Below are positions 13,695-20,701 of a stretch of DNA of 21,453 nt, piece after piece; the first letter of the stretch is position 1; each line of letters begins with the position of its first letter. A program made the position numbers and the translations under genes. The stretch covers positions 1 to 21,453 of the forward strand of contig JAHIZR010000187.1 of the NCBI GenBank assembly GCA_018814465.1, written 5' to 3'. Source of the DNA: a bacterium (GTDB taxonomy: Bacteria > Electryoneota > RPQS01). Under the pieces are notes generated by a model. It did no database searches. It was given only the letters and a program-made list of their open reading frames with translations, and had not been told where the DNA came from.

Positions 13695-14714
13695 GTGTAT
13701 ATCAACCAAGAACTCCAGCTTTTCTCCGGATCCGCCCACCGGAAATTGGGCGAACGCATTGCGCAGTTTTTGAACATTCCACTTGGCGAAGTTGAACTTC
13801 GGCGCTTTGCCGATGGAGAGATCGGGGTTCAGTATAATGAGAATATTCGTGGACGCGATGTTTTCATTGTTCAGCCGACTTGTCCACCGGCGGACAATCT
13901 GCTGGAATTGTTGATCATGGTTGATGCGGCTCGCCGCGCCTCTGCGGCGCGCATCACGGTTGTACTGCCGTACTACGGATATGCCAGACAAGATCGGAAA
14001 GATGCTCCGCGAGTGTCTATCACGGCCAAACTGGTTGCAGACCTGCTTGAAGCGGCGGGCACGGATCGGATTCTGACAATGGATCTGCATGCGGCTCAGA
14101 TTCAGGGCTTTTTCAGCATTCCCTTCGATCATTTGTACGCGTCACGGCTTTACAGTGATTTGTTCCGTTTGCAGCCGATAGAAAATCTGGTCATTGTGGC
14201 GCCGGATGTTGGTTCGACGAGGAATGCCAGATTCTATGCCAATTACTTGCAGACGGATTTCGCGATTGTAGATAAGCTGCGAAGCGGACCCAATGTTGCT
14301 AAGGCAATGAATCTGATCGGAGATGTTTCGGGCAAGAATTGTCTGATCGTCGATGATATCGTTGACACGGCGGGCACACTGGTGGCGACAGTGAAGATGC
14401 TGAAGGAGAAGGGCGGATTAAACGTCTATGCCGCAATCACTCATCCAGTATTATCGGATATTGCAGTCGACCGCGTGGAGAGTAGCGAGTTATCGGCGCT
14501 GTGGGTTTGCGATACCCTTCCGACACCGCGCGAGCACTTATTCAGCCGGATCCGAAAGATTTCGACTGCAAAGCTGTTCGCTGAAGCGATTCGAAGAATT
14601 CACAGGGATGAATCAATCAGCCATTTATTCCTCGACGAGGGACCGAATCAGCCTCGTAAGTCCATGTTGGACCCCAAAGGTTCATCCTATCTGATAAAAA
14701 CCGACGACGACTAA
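13695..14714 (+). CDS. prs: Ribose-phosphate pyrophosphokinase (PRPP synthetase)
   Basis: Prs makes PRPP from ribose 5-phosphate and ATP, the precursor of nucleotides, histidine, tryptophan and NAD. The protein has 339 residues, somewhat longer than the usual 310-320 because of a C-terminal tail. Visible motifs are ELQLFSGSA at the N-terminus, RQDRKDAPRVSITAKLVADL (about 96-115), DLHAAQIQGFFSIPFDHLY (canonical Gly replaced by Ala in DLHAGQ), and the PRPP loop IVDDIVDTAGTL (Asp220, Asp221, Asp224). The PDVG segment reads APDVGSTRNAR instead of the common PDVGGVVRAR, a modest change. GTG 13695 is the only start that fits the family N-terminus, though no clear ribosome site precedes it. The 101-base gap after the tRNA holds a 7-bp inverted repeat (13636-13642 with 13669-13675). 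Confidence 0.95.
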   Translation: MYINQELQLFSGSAHRKLGERIAQFLNIPLGEVELRRFADGEIGVQYNENIRGRDVFIVQPTCPPADNLLELLIMVDAARRASAARITVVLPYYGYARQDRKDAPRVSITAKLVADLLEAAGTDRILTMDLHAAQIQGFFSIPFDHLYASRLYSDLFRLQPIENLVIVAPDVGSTRNARFYANYLQTDFAIVDKLRSGPNVAKAMNLIGDVSGKNCLIVDDIVDTAGTLVATVKMLKEKGGLNVYAAITHPVLSDIAVDRVESSELSALWVCDTLPTPREHLFSRIRKISTAKLFAEAIRRIHRDESISHLFLDEGPNQPRKSMLDPKGSSYLIKTDDD

Positions 14715-14746
14715 AGTGAATACAATAATACAGCAGAAATAGTACG

Positions 14747-15376
14747 ATGGCAAGCACAATTTTAAACGCAAAGACGAGAGAACCGCATAAATCCACCGGA
14801 CGAGCGTTGCGGCGCGAAGGTCAAGTTCCCGGTATCTATTATAACAGCAAACGCGATGTCAAATATGTTCAGTTCGACAACATTGAATTGATGCGTTTGT
14901 TAAACACGGAATTCGCATTGGTTGAGCTAAACGTGGACGGCAGTGCGTTGCCTTGTGTGATTCGCGAGATTCAGCGTCATCCGGTTCGCGGCAACATAGT
15001 CCATGTCGACCTGTTCGGTGTGGAGAAGGATCAGTCGATTACGGTCAGTGTCCCGGTGAATATCATTGGTATCGCCAAGGGAGTGAAAGCGGATGGCGGC
15101 ACACTTGATTTGTTAGTCCATGATCTCGAAGTTGAATGTCTGCCCGCCAATATACCGAATCATATTGATATTGATGTGACCGAGCTTGGCATCAATGACG
15201 GTATCCGTGTCGAGAATATTCAGATTGAGGGTGTGACATTTACCGCCGATCCGCAACTGACTGTGGTTCATGTCATGCCTCCGCGAGTTCAAGAGGAAGC
15301 GGCTGTTGAGGCCGGAGCTGCGGAGGAAGTGGCTGAACCTGAAGTCATCACCGCGAAGAAGGAAGAATCGGAATAA
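14747..15376 (+). CDS. rplY: 50S ribosomal protein bL25, long CTC/TL5 form
   Basis: bL25 binds 5S rRNA. This 209-residue copy is the two-domain general-stress (CTC/TL5) form. An N-terminal 5S-binding domain (about 1-93, with RALRREGQVPGIYY near 19-32) is followed by a C-terminal beta domain (about 94-185, with VPVNIIGIAKGVKADGGTLD). The last 30 residues are a Glu/Ala-rich tail (EEAAVEAGAAEEVAEPE), common in this form. The gene is 32 bases after prs and precedes pth, as in both Bacillus (ctc) and Pseudomonas (rplY). The ribosome site is weak. Confidence 0.95.
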   Translation: MASTILNAKTREPHKSTGRALRREGQVPGIYYNSKRDVKYVQFDNIELMRLLNTEFALVELNVDGSALPCVIREIQRHPVRGNIVHVDLFGVEKDQSITVSVPVNIIGIAKGVKADGGTLDLLVHDLEVECLPANIPNHIDIDVTELGINDGIRVENIQIEGVTFTADPQLTVVHVMPPRVQEEAAVEAGAAEEVAEPEVITAKKEESE

Positions 15377-15448
15377 CGTGTTCCGTTTCACGCTTAGGTG
15401 TCGGTTCTTCGCATGTTAGCAGGGCAAAAGCCTAACTCAGAAAACACA

Positions 15449-16018
15449 ATGCGGATGATTGTCGGATTGGGGAATCCGGGGGAGGATTATGAAGATACGC
15501 CGCATAATATCGGATTTGCGGTAGTGAAGGAACTGGCAAGGCGGTTCGGCGTTGATCTGCGCCGCGGACCGAAGCCGAAAATGGAATCAGCAAGGATTTC
15601 CGGCGAAAGTCCCTTTGTTTTGTTGCGGCCAATGGCCTATATGAATTTGTCGGGTCAGCCGGTTCTTGAGGCGCTGAAGTGGTATTCGCTGAAACCGGAC
15701 AATCTCCTGATTATCTGTGATGATGTCAATCTTCCTTTAGGGTGGCTTCGTTTTCGTACCGAAGGAGGAGCGGGCGGACAAAAGGGGCTTGTGTCGATCA
15801 TCGCTTCGCTTGACACTCAAGCATTTTCGAGATTGAGGCTCGGAGTTGGAGGCGGCGCGCCGGGCGCAGATGTGGCTGCCCATGTGCTGACGAAGTTCCG
15901 AGGCGTTCGTAAAGAACAGGCAGAGAGAATCATCAGCAAAGCCGCTGACGCTGCAGAATGCTGGCTGCGGGAAGGCATCGATGCGGCCATGAACACGTAT
16001 AATCAACAGGAAGAATAG
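15449..16018 (+). CDS. pth: Peptidyl-tRNA hydrolase
   Basis: Pth frees tRNA from peptidyl-tRNA dropped during translation. With a start at ATG 15449 the protein has 189 residues, the usual length, and opens MRMIVGLGNPGEDYEDTPHN with catalytic Asn9 and His19. Other motifs are PMAYMNLSG, ICDDVNLPLG (the conserved Asp), and GGAGGQKGL (106-114). In the last of these, Gln111 and Lys112 stand where E. coli has His113-Asn114. The frame is open upstream through ATG 15413 and GTG 15398, which would add 12 or 17 residues not found in the family. No start has a good ribosome site. The gap before ATG 15449 holds a small hairpin (15415-15436). It continues the rplY-pth pairing. Confidence 0.93.
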   Translation: MRMIVGLGNPGEDYEDTPHNIGFAVVKELARRFGVDLRRGPKPKMESARISGESPFVLLRPMAYMNLSGQPVLEALKWYSLKPDNLLIICDDVNLPLGWLRFRTEGGAGGQKGLVSIIASLDTQAFSRLRLGVGGGAPGADVAAHVLTKFRGVRKEQAERIISKAADAAECWLREGIDAAMNTYNQQEE

Positions 16019-16024
16019 AATAAA

Positions 16025-16068
16025 CCCTCCCGGCGATTGCGAGTTGCCGGGCTAATGACCGAAGGGAG
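16025..16068 (+). promoter_or_regulatory. Candidate S6:S18 autoregulatory leader of rpsF
   Basis: A GC-rich hairpin pairs 16029-16036 with 16044-16051 (8 bp, one G-U, 7-base loop). The CTCC at 16027-16030 can instead pair with GGAG at 16065-16068, part of the rpsF ribosome site, so the site can be masked. The 3' strand between the stems contains ACCGAA, with CCG at 16058-16060. Known S6:S18-binding leaders of rpsF have a hairpin, a lower stem near the ribosome site and a conserved unpaired CCG on the 3' side. The layout fits. No covariation test was possible. Confidence 0.45.
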
Positions 16069-16077
16069 CATTTTCGC

Positions 16078-16620
16078 ATGAGAACGTACGAATTAGTATT
16101 GGTCTTTGATTCCAGTCTTGAGATCGAGCAGATCGAAACGGATCTGAAGAGATTTAAGGACATTATGACATCGGAAAGCGGATTCATCCGCGTCTGGGAA
16201 CGCTGGGGAAAACAGCGGCTTGCCTACGAAATCCGCAGGCGTCAGTATGGCTATTACACGTTGGTAATCTTTGATACAGCCCCCAGCGTCATTGCGGAAC
16301 TTGAGCGTATCATTCGTCTGACACCGACAATCCTTCGTTATTTGATAACGGTTGTAGATCCGATCAGGGCCCCTGAAATCGACGAGGAATCCGTTGAGAC
16401 ACTGGGCGCCGCTCGTCCCGGCACTATAAATACGGACGTGGTTGTGGAAGAAATTGAAAAAAGATTGGATGAAGAGGCGGTCGATGATCTGGATGAGATT
16501 GTCGACGAAGACACCTTGGAGGCAAGTGTAGCCGCTGATGATATCGAAGAGTCCGTTTCATCGGAGACGGCGGACGCTTCTGAGCAAGACGAGAACAAAA
16601 GAACGGAAGATGTAGTATAG
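16078..16620 (+). CDS. rpsF: 30S ribosomal protein bS6 with long acidic C-terminal tail
   Basis: bS6 binds the platform of the 30S subunit together with bS18. Residues 1-98 form the normal S6 domain: MRTYELVLVFDSS, then VWERWGKQRLAYEIRRRQYGYYTL (about 40-63), then RLTPTILRYLITVV. The remaining 80 or so residues form a strongly acidic, Asp/Glu/Ser-rich, probably disordered tail, making 180 residues against about 95-135 usual. In E. coli S6 receives post-translational glutamates at its C-terminus, so a genetically encoded acidic tail is notable. ATG 16078 has GGGAG at 16064-16068, nine bases upstream, inside the candidate leader. It is followed by ssb, and rpsR is missing from the expected place. 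Confidence 0.95.
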   Translation: MRTYELVLVFDSSLEIEQIETDLKRFKDIMTSESGFIRVWERWGKQRLAYEIRRRQYGYYTLVIFDTAPSVIAELERIIRLTPTILRYLITVVDPIRAPEIDEESVETLGAARPGTINTDVVVEEIEKRLDEEAVDDLDEIVDEDTLEASVAADDIEESVSSETADASEQDENKRTEDVV

Positions 16621-16694
16621 ATTCTTACATGGGTGTCGTCACCTGGCAAGTAGAAGGGCAGGTTGATGGTGCCTGAGTATCAATCGGCACAGCC

Positions 16695-16700
16695 AGAGGG
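16695..16700 (+). promoter_or_regulatory. Shine-Dalgarno site that sets the ssb start
   Basis: AGAGGG lies seven bases before ATG 16708. Two other in-frame starts exist: ATG 16702 is too close to it, and TTG/ATG 16663/16666 would add residues not typical of SSB. Confidence 0.65.
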
Positions 16701-16707
16701 TATGATC

Positions 16708-17169
16708 ATGGCCGACTATCGGATGCCGGATATCAATTGTGTGATAATTGCCGGGAACCTCATCAAGGACCCGACGTTTCGCAAGACTCACAGCGACGTT
16801 CCCGTTACGAACTTTACGATTGCCTCAAACCGGAAGTTTAAGGACAGCAGCGGTCTTATCAAGGAAGATGTCTGCTTCATTGGTGTCGTTGCCTGGTATA
16901 AGCTGGCGGAAAGCTGCTATGAGAATCTGCGCAAAGGAAGCGCGATTCTTGTTGAAGGTGAATTGCAGAGTCGTTCGTGGAAGAACGAGGAGGGATTTAC
17001 AAGAAGCACGATTGAAATCAAGGCGCGCCGTATTCAGTTTCTAAACAGGCGGGATGATGGCCATACTGATTTCAGTGATCAATATGAGGGAGAACATACC
17101 TTCACGGATGATTCCGATCCTTCGATGATCGAGGATCACGGATTCGGTTATCGCGACATTAAAATCTAA
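16708..17169 (+). CDS. ssb: Single-stranded DNA-binding protein
   Basis: SSB coats single-stranded DNA in replication, repair and recombination. The 153-residue protein has an OB-fold domain (about 1-112) with the family blocks NCVIIAGNLIKDPTFR (about 10-25), VPVTNFTIASNRKF (about 31-44), CFIGVVAWYKLAE, KGSAILVEGELQSRSW, and TRSTIEIKARRIQFL. The acidic tail is short (about 113-153), and the protein ends GFGYRDIKI. The canonical hydrophobic-acidic tip (DDDIPF-like), which binds partner proteins, is absent. Neither other frame over the last codons restores it. The gene sits between rpsF and rplI, as in many bacteria, but without rpsR. ATG 16708 is chosen from AGAGGG at 16695-16700. A second, canonical ssb elsewhere in the genome is possible. 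Confidence 0.92.
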   Translation: MADYRMPDINCVIIAGNLIKDPTFRKTHSDVPVTNFTIASNRKFKDSSGLIKEDVCFIGVVAWYKLAESCYENLRKGSAILVEGELQSRSWKNEEGFTRSTIEIKARRIQFLNRRDDGHTDFSDQYEGEHTFTDDSDPSMIEDHGFGYRDIKI

Positions 17170-17190
17170 CAAACCAACAGATAGACAGCA

Positions 17191-17637
17191 ATGCAGATTA
17201 TTCTGAGAAAAGATTATGAAACCTTAGGGAAAATCGGTGATGTAATTGCCGTGAAACCCGGGTATGCGCGCAACTTTCTGATTCCTGGCGGGATCGCCTA
17301 TTCAGCGACGAAGGCTAATCTTGCGCGACTTGAACATGACAAGAAAACGCTTGAGCTGCAGGATTTGAAAGAGCGCCGTCGTGCCGGCGACCTGCATGCG
17401 AAGCTGCATGATCTTCGTTTACTGATGCCGGTGCAGACAGGGGAGGAAGATCGCATGTTTGGAGCGGTTACTTCAGCGGATATTGCGGAGGCGATCAAGG
17501 AACGCGGTGTGGAGATTGATCGCCGCAAGATTCAACTTGCCGAGCCGATCAAGAATCTCGGTGAATTTGACGTGCCCGTCAAACTTCACCGTGAAGTTGT
17601 CGCCATCTTGAAAGTGGACGTTGTCAAAGAAAGCTGA
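17191..17637 (+). CDS. rplI: 50S ribosomal protein bL9
   Basis: bL9 binds 23S rRNA near the L1 stalk and helps maintain frame. The 148-residue length is normal. The N-terminal domain (about 1-50) has the signature GKIGDVIAVKPGYARNFLIP and AYSAT. A connecting helix follows (about 52-75), and the C-terminal domain (about 78-148) includes MFGAVTSADIAEAI. It starts 21 bases after ssb with ATG; no strong ribosome site is visible. It ends the cluster and is followed 16 bases later by a strong terminator. Confidence 0.96.
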   Translation: MQIILRKDYETLGKIGDVIAVKPGYARNFLIPGGIAYSATKANLARLEHDKKTLELQDLKERRRAGDLHAKLHDLRLLMPVQTGEEDRMFGAVTSADIAEAIKERGVEIDRRKIQLAEPIKNLGEFDVPVKLHREVVAILKVDVVKES

Positions 17638-17653
17638 CGATTGAGTATCACAT

Positions 17654-17685
17654 AAAAAACCCGGCTCGAAAGAGTCGGGTTTTTT
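17654..17685. terminator. Strong bidirectional terminator between convergent operons
   Basis: A 14-bp stem (17654-17667 with 17672-17685, one G-U pair) is closed by the tetraloop GAAA. It has an A6 run on the left and a T6 run on the right, so it can act on both strands. It lies between rplI (plus) and the end of the minus-strand operon. Confidence 0.93.
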
Positions 17686-17700
17686 GTTTAACAGGATCGG

Positions 17701-18432
17701 CTAAGCCGAATCCAGTACTTTGGTGTGCTTCCGAAGAAAGCGAATAATGAAGAAGGCCGGAATCGTGACAGCGAAAAACACCAGCCAATAATGGTCAAAC
17801 TGGAGATTGTCGAGAATCGCGGAGTCTTTGGCAATCTTGAGTATGAAGAACACAGTCACGATTGCCGTAAAGCCATAGACCTCTCCGCGGATAGCGGCTT
17901 TTAGTGAGAAGAACTCGCCCTTCCGCCATCGAGCGAAGCGCGGGATTACGCACGGCACGGTCTTCGTCCATTCCTTGAAGCTTGCGCCGAATTTCGAGAG
18001 CAGAAAATCCTCTTCGGTGATGATGATTCGCTCATAGACGAGTACGTAGAGCATCGCGCCGATGATTGCGAACCAATAGCTGCCGGTAAAAAGAAACAGC
18101 CCCAGTGCCATCAAAAAATTCCCCAAATAGAGCGGGTGCCTGCAAATACTGTACATTCCCGCCGTGTTCAGGTTGTCCGCGATCTGTTCCGCTGTATTCC
18201 TGCCCGACGTGCCGGGCTGCGCGTAGCCGATGCTGAGCATTCGAACAACCAGCCCCAGCATGGAAATGAGAAAACACACAACCTCGTAAATAGACTCGAC
18301 GCGTTGTGAGTTCCAAAGGTAGTGATCACGCGAATAAATTGCCGCAGCGGCAAGCGGAATCAGAATGAAGAAAACGTAGCTGCGATGGCGGAAGAGTCTA
18401 TGTCCGGCCAGTTCAAGCTCGTCAATGAACAA
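17701..18432 (-). CDS. Isoprenylcysteine-methyltransferase-like membrane methyltransferase
   Basis: A 243-residue integral membrane protein with about six hydrophobic helices. The central SAM-binding region fits the ICMT/phospholipid-methyltransferase family: SICRHPLYLGNFL (about 99-111, with the RHPxYxGN motif) followed by ERIIITEEDFLLSKFGASF (about 135-153) and a Pro-Arg end (CVIPRF). Two further helices follow (about 190-205 and 215-233). Bacterial members methylate lipids, phosphates or small molecules, and the substrate cannot be read from sequence. The start is TTG, supported by GGAG at 18440-18443 (minus strand), seven bases upstream. An overlapping ATG is in another frame and closes soon. 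It is the last gene of the operon, 28 bases after glyS. Confidence 0.8.
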   Translation of the reverse strand: MFIDELELAGHRLFRHRSYVFFILIPLAAAAIYSRDHYLWNSQRVESIYEVVCFLISMLGLVVRMLSIGYAQPGTSGRNTAEQIADNLNTAGMYSICRHPLYLGNFLMALGLFLFTGSYWFAIIGAMLYVLVYERIIITEEDFLLSKFGASFKEWTKTVPCVIPRFARWRKGEFFSLKAAIRGEVYGFTAIVTVFFILKIAKDSAILDNLQFDHYWLVFFAVTIPAFFIIRFLRKHTKVLDSA

Positions 18433-18439
18433 TACATTA

Positions 18440-18443
18440 CTCC
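18440..18443 (-). promoter_or_regulatory. Shine-Dalgarno site that sets the TTG start of the membrane methyltransferase
   Basis: On the minus strand GGAG ends seven bases before TTG 18432. It decides for the TTG over the out-of-frame ATG at 18437. Confidence 0.55.
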
Positions 18444-18460
18444 AAATTGTGTCTTCGGTA

Positions 18461-19879
18461 TCAGGATGCTGTGAGCAGCTTCTCGGAGATAATCCGTTTT
18501 AACTGATCTGCGGAAACACGGGATTGATCGAGAGTGTCGCGATCGCGCAAAGTAACCGTGTTGTCTTCCTTAGTCTGATAGTCGACAGTGATGCCCCAAG
18601 GTGTACCGATTTCATCCATCCGGCGATAGCGCTTACCGATGGAACCGGTGTGGTCGGTGAACACAGTGCCGACCTGCCGCAGATCACTTGCGATATTGTC
18701 GGCGATCTCACGCAAACCGTCTTTCTTGACGAGGGAGAACACACCGACTTTGATCGGAGCGATCATTGGCGACAGGCTTAAGAAGGTGCGCGGTTCGCCC
18801 TCCTGAACGTCTTCATTGTAGGCATCGACAAGACAGGTCAGCAGCGTGCGGTTCAGTCCGGCGGAGGTTTCGATGATATAAGGAATGAACTTCTCCTTGG
18901 TGTCGGGATCGAAATACTGCAGGTCTTTGCCGGAGTATTCCATATGCCGTGACAGGTCAAAGTTCGTTCTATTATGAATACCTTCCAACTCCTGCCAGCC
19001 GAAGGGAAATTCGTATTCGATGTCATAGGCGTCAGCCGCGTAATGCGCGAGTTCTTCCTTTGTATGTTGATGCAAGCGCAGTTTCTCCGAACGAATACCC
19101 AGCTTATGGTAATAGCTCAGCCTTTTGTCCCGCCACTCGATCAGAATATCTGATGCATCCGTAGGGTTCACGAAATACTGCATCTCCATCTGCTCGAACT
19201 CACGAGTGCGGAAGATGAAATTGCCGGGTGTGATTTCGTTCCGGAAGGCCTTCCCGATTTGCGCGATGCCAAAGGGCAATTTGACGCGTGCGGTATTCAT
19301 GACGTTCTGATAATTGACATAGATCCCCTGCGCGGTTTCGGGCCGGAGAAACACGGTCGCCGACTTGTCCTCGACCGGACCGAGAAAAGTTTTCAGCATC
19401 AGATTGAACTGGCGCGGTTCCGTCAATGATCCGGAATTACCACAGGTTGTACAACTGGCTTTCGACCAGTTAATCTTCTTCAATTCTTCCAGGTCGCCTT
19501 CTTTCCCCGCCGTGATGTCGCCTCCGGCCAACTCGTCCATCAGGTTCTTCTTGCGCCAGACGGCGATCAGATCCTGCGCTTTAAAACGGGCTTTGCACTG
19601 TTTACAGTCCACCAATGGATCGACAAAACCTTCAACATGGCCTGAAGCTTCCCAGACTCTGGGATGCATCAGAATCGCGGCATCCAATCCGACGATATTG
19701 TCATGGAGCTGGACCATTTCGCGCATCCAGTAGTTCGCGATATTATTCTTCAGCGCGATGCCATAAGGACCATAATCCCAAATGGAACCGAGTCCGCCGT
19801 AAATTTCCGAAGATTGAAATACAAAGCCGCGCCGCTTGCACAGACTGACGACTTTATCCATAAGATTCTGTTTTGCCAT
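18461..19879 (-). CDS. glyS: Glycyl-tRNA synthetase, single-chain dimeric type
   Basis: A class II enzyme that charges tRNA-Gly. This is the 472-residue alpha2 type (also named glyQS), not the two-subunit alpha/beta type of E. coli. Motifs are GGLGSIWDYGPYGIALKNNI (about 28-47), class II motif 2 in FRNEITPGNFIFRTREFEQ (about 212-230), a WQELEGIHNRTNFDLSRH block, SAGLNRTLLTCL (motif 3), and a C-terminal anticodon-binding domain (about 375-472). Cys92/Cys95 and Cys143/Cys146 form two CxxC pairs, probably a zinc site. ATG 19879 opens MAKQNLMDKVVSLCKRRGFV, as expected for the family; the frame continues 18 codons further to a TTG but would overlap recO. No clear ribosome site precedes either start. 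Confidence 0.96.
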   Translation of the reverse strand: MAKQNLMDKVVSLCKRRGFVFQSSEIYGGLGSIWDYGPYGIALKNNIANYWMREMVQLHDNIVGLDAAILMHPRVWEASGHVEGFVDPLVDCKQCKARFKAQDLIAVWRKKNLMDELAGGDITAGKEGDLEELKKINWSKASCTTCGNSGSLTEPRQFNLMLKTFLGPVEDKSATVFLRPETAQGIYVNYQNVMNTARVKLPFGIAQIGKAFRNEITPGNFIFRTREFEQMEMQYFVNPTDASDILIEWRDKRLSYYHKLGIRSEKLRLHQHTKEELAHYAADAYDIEYEFPFGWQELEGIHNRTNFDLSRHMEYSGKDLQYFDPDTKEKFIPYIIETSAGLNRTLLTCLVDAYNEDVQEGEPRTFLSLSPMIAPIKVGVFSLVKKDGLREIADNIASDLRQVGTVFTDHTGSIGKRYRRMDEIGTPWGITVDYQTKEDNTVTLRDRDTLDQSRVSADQLKRIISEKLLTAS

Positions 19880-19901
19880 GGAAAAAACTGATGTATTAGG
19901 A

Positions 19902-20681
19902 TTATGTGTTTCGGCTCCACCGGAGGGCTTCAAGGGATCGAAGCTTTCCTTTGACCGGCAGATGTGATTCGAAATATCTTTGCAGGAATCGCGTTAATTC
20001 CTGTTCGGTTGCTTCATTTACTTTCAAACGCCCGGCGAACTGATAACTTGCTTCGCTGAGCCGGGACAGGAGTGCGAAGGATTCTAACGAGAGAGTTCCG
20101 TCAACTGTTTCGGAAAAACTTACTCCGGGAGCAAGAAAAATACCATCATGACAGCGATAGCGAATCGGTCCGTTGAAGGGTGGAACGAGGGGCTTGCCGC
20201 TGGCCGCGCATTTCTTCGTTTGCAGTCCGAAACCCAAAGTTCGAAAGAGAATCAGCTCATATTTCCAGAGCAGCGGCATAAGAACTCCCTGAGACGAGTC
20301 CATTGCCCGCAGTGCATCGCGAGTCGCGGCAAATAAGCTTTCGTGCGGATCATCTTCATGCAGTGAATAGAGCAGCAGTTCAAGAATCGCGCTTCCCAGA
20401 GTGATGCCGGACAGCGAATCGCGGATTCCCAGGTGCGGATCCTGAAGCGCAAGCTCCTTCAATAACTGCAGATCTCGGGTGGCTTTGTAATAATATACGA
20501 ACTCCGCTTCGGTGAATAATTCCAGCGCGAGCGGAGAACCGTTCTTGATACGTCTGCGCGCCCCTTTGGAGATCATTCCGATTTTGCCATGGCTGCGGGT
20601 AAAAACCGTAATAATCGTTGAAGTATCGCCATGCCGTATGGTGCGCAGAATGATTCCTTCATCACGGACTAAGGTTGACAT
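19902..20681 (-). CDS. recO: DNA repair protein RecO
   Basis: RecO with RecR loads RecA onto SSB-coated single strands in the RecFOR pathway. The 259-residue protein has an N-terminal OB-fold (about 1-80, with DEGIILRTIRHGDTSTIITVFTR and GKIGMISKGARR), a helical domain, and a C-terminal region where many homologues carry a four-Cys zinc finger. Only two cysteines remain there (KKCAASG and RYRCHDG), so the finger appears degenerate, as in some other RecO lineages. ATG 20681 has AGG about eight bases upstream. The gene follows rsmA by 20 bases and precedes glyS by 22 bases. RecO binds SSB tails in other species, which is relevant to the unusual SSB end in this window. Confidence 0.92.
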   Translation of the reverse strand: MSTLVRDEGIILRTIRHGDTSTIITVFTRSHGKIGMISKGARRRIKNGSPLALELFTEAEFVYYYKATRDLQLLKELALQDPHLGIRDSLSGITLGSAILELLLYSLHEDDPHESLFAATRDALRAMDSSQGVLMPLLWKYELILFRTLGFGLQTKKCAASGKPLVPPFNGPIRYRCHDGIFLAPGVSFSETVDGTLSLESFALLSRLSEASYQFAGRLKVNEATEQELTRFLQRYFESHLPVKGKLRSLEALRWSRNT

Positions 20682-20701
20682 GCGGTCGCCTGACGATAAG
20701 A

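Noticed and set aside
13454..13777. A 107-codon minus-strand frame across the tRNA, containing AEGLEPPNARTKTWCLTNLATP-like sequence
   Set aside because: It is the antisense of tRNA-Gln and its flanks. This peptide type is a well-known false protein call over tRNA genes, and the real tRNA folds fully on the plus strand.
15415..15436. Small hairpin (GTTA, GGC paired with GCC, TAAC) before the pth start
   Set aside because: A 7-bp stem broken by a 4-base bulge is expected by chance in this much sequence, and there is no T-run or matched regulatory family.
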